Positions 23,788 to 24,277 of a DNA stretch of 24,277 bases are shown here, piece by piece. The stretch is taken from positions 1 through 24,277 of the IMG/VR virus record IMGVR_UViG_3300042465_002292. One strand, given 5' to 3'. The translations under genes and the position numbers were made by a program. This stretch comes from a virus. The notes beneath the pieces are model-generated. The model did no database searches, was not told the origin of the DNA, and worked only from the letters and a program-made list of their open reading frames with translations. Each line of letters begins with the position of its first letter. The stretch's first letter is position 1.

Positions 23788-24277
23788 TCTCCCCTCACCT
23801 TCGGATACGGCTTGATGATGCCTGCGTTTCGTGTCTCAAACTCGCGCCGCAACTTTTTGGTTTCGGCTTTGGTAGCCCCAAGCACGAATGCGTATTTGTG
23901 CTTGCTTGGCATGGTGATCTTTGTTGCGCCCTTCTGCTTTAATTTGGAGTGTTCGCGCAACTGCTTTTCAACGCTGTCAGGAATGTTTTCCCACAGCATC
24001 CGTTGGTCGTTGTTCCAATCCTTTTCCCATTCGATTCCCAATTCCTTGGCATACTTCTTGTACGCGGAACGAACCCGGAAGAATCGGTCGCTCACCACCT
24101 TGCCCGTGTACGGATTGATGTACCGCGTGGTGGTTCCGCTGTCATTTCCCAAATAGTAGAAATTACACGCTTGGTAGATTGTGCCCAATTCCTTGGCAGT
24201 GGGATCGGAGTACGCGGTGAACAGGCGATACGCCGTGTGCTTCACCATCCACCCGCAGCACCACATGAGAAACGAAC
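23784..24277 (-). CDS. Mom-like DNA modification protein, C-terminal part (5' end outside window)
   Basis: The frame is open to the right edge with no required start in view; about 163 residues are visible. Key segments are LFTAYSDPTAKELGTIYQAC followed by NFYYLG, and near the end SKHKYAFVLG and IKPYPK. Phage Mu Mom and its relatives share an S-x-A-D-P-then-G-x-I-Y-x-A-x-N/W pattern; many phage homologues end in K-H-R-Y-V-Y-x-L-G and K-P-Y-P-K. Mom is a GNAT-fold enzyme that converts adenine in DNA to N6-(methylcarbamoyl)adenine and so blocks restriction. The internal Met at 24264-24266 is not taken as the start because protein-like sequence (SFL) continues upstream. It heads the operon with the HNH-type and methyltransferase genes. 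Whether it makes the Mu-type base or another acylated adenine cannot be seen. Confidence 0.72.
   Translation of the reverse strand, partial: SFLMWCCGWMVKHTAYRLFTAYSDPTAKELGTIYQACNFYYLGNDSGTTTRYINPYTGKVVSDRFFRVRSAYKKYAKELGIEWEKDWNNDQRMLWENIPDSVEKQLREHSKLKQKGATKITMPSKHKYAFVLGATKAETKKLRREFETRNAGIIKPYPKVRGE

Overview
The window is a piece of a tailed double-stranded DNA phage genome with a T4-type replication set: family-B DNA polymerase, UvsX recombinase, gp41-type helicase and gp61-type primase. It also carries long repetitive tail-fibre genes. There are no host housekeeping genes, rRNAs or recognisable tRNAs. The gene mix (ThyX, monomeric B12-dependent ribonucleotide reductase, GroES-like protein, collagen-like fibres) resembles environmental, especially aquatic, T4-like phages. 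A lipoprotein signal on one protein suggests a Gram-negative host. The host cannot be named from this sequence.

Almost everything is transcribed right to left (minus strand), so the functional order starts at the right edge. First comes a tightly overlapping operon: Mom-like DNA modification protein (cut by the edge), HNH-type nuclease, DNA methyltransferase and GroES-like co-chaperonin. Next is the replication block: DNA polymerase, an Sm-like small protein, a 58-residue ORF, UvsX, helicase, primase, an acidic 86-residue protein and ThyX. The adhesion block follows: a 1075-residue collagen-like fibre, a 1357-residue repeat fibre, a 137-residue protein, a glycine-rich adhesin-like protein, a 66-residue fibre-associated protein and two paralogous glycosyltransferase-like genes. 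Last come a class II ribonucleotide reductase with its own terminator, a lipoprotein trypsin-like protease and a RuvC-like resolvase.

Only two plus-strand genes are supported: the C-terminal end of a small membrane protein at the left edge (2-196) and a 57-residue coiled-coil protein (806-979). Each converges on a minus-strand gene. In both cases a very stable hairpin lies a short distance downstream, inside the coding sequence of the opposing gene. One is a 13-bp stem with a C(UUCG)G tetraloop and the other contains a perfect 14-bp stem.

Functionally, ThyX and the reductase supply deoxynucleotides, the polymerase/UvsX/helicase/primase set copies and recombines DNA, and the methyltransferase plus Mom-like protein probably modify it. 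The fibre cassette builds receptor-binding structures that appear to evolve by repeat shuffling. The most unusual items are the predicted surface-anchored serine protease, the right-edge modification operon, the two chemically different collagen blocks in one fibre, the embedded hairpins, and two mutually exclusive hairpins around the start codon between the Sm-like gene and the 58-residue ORF.
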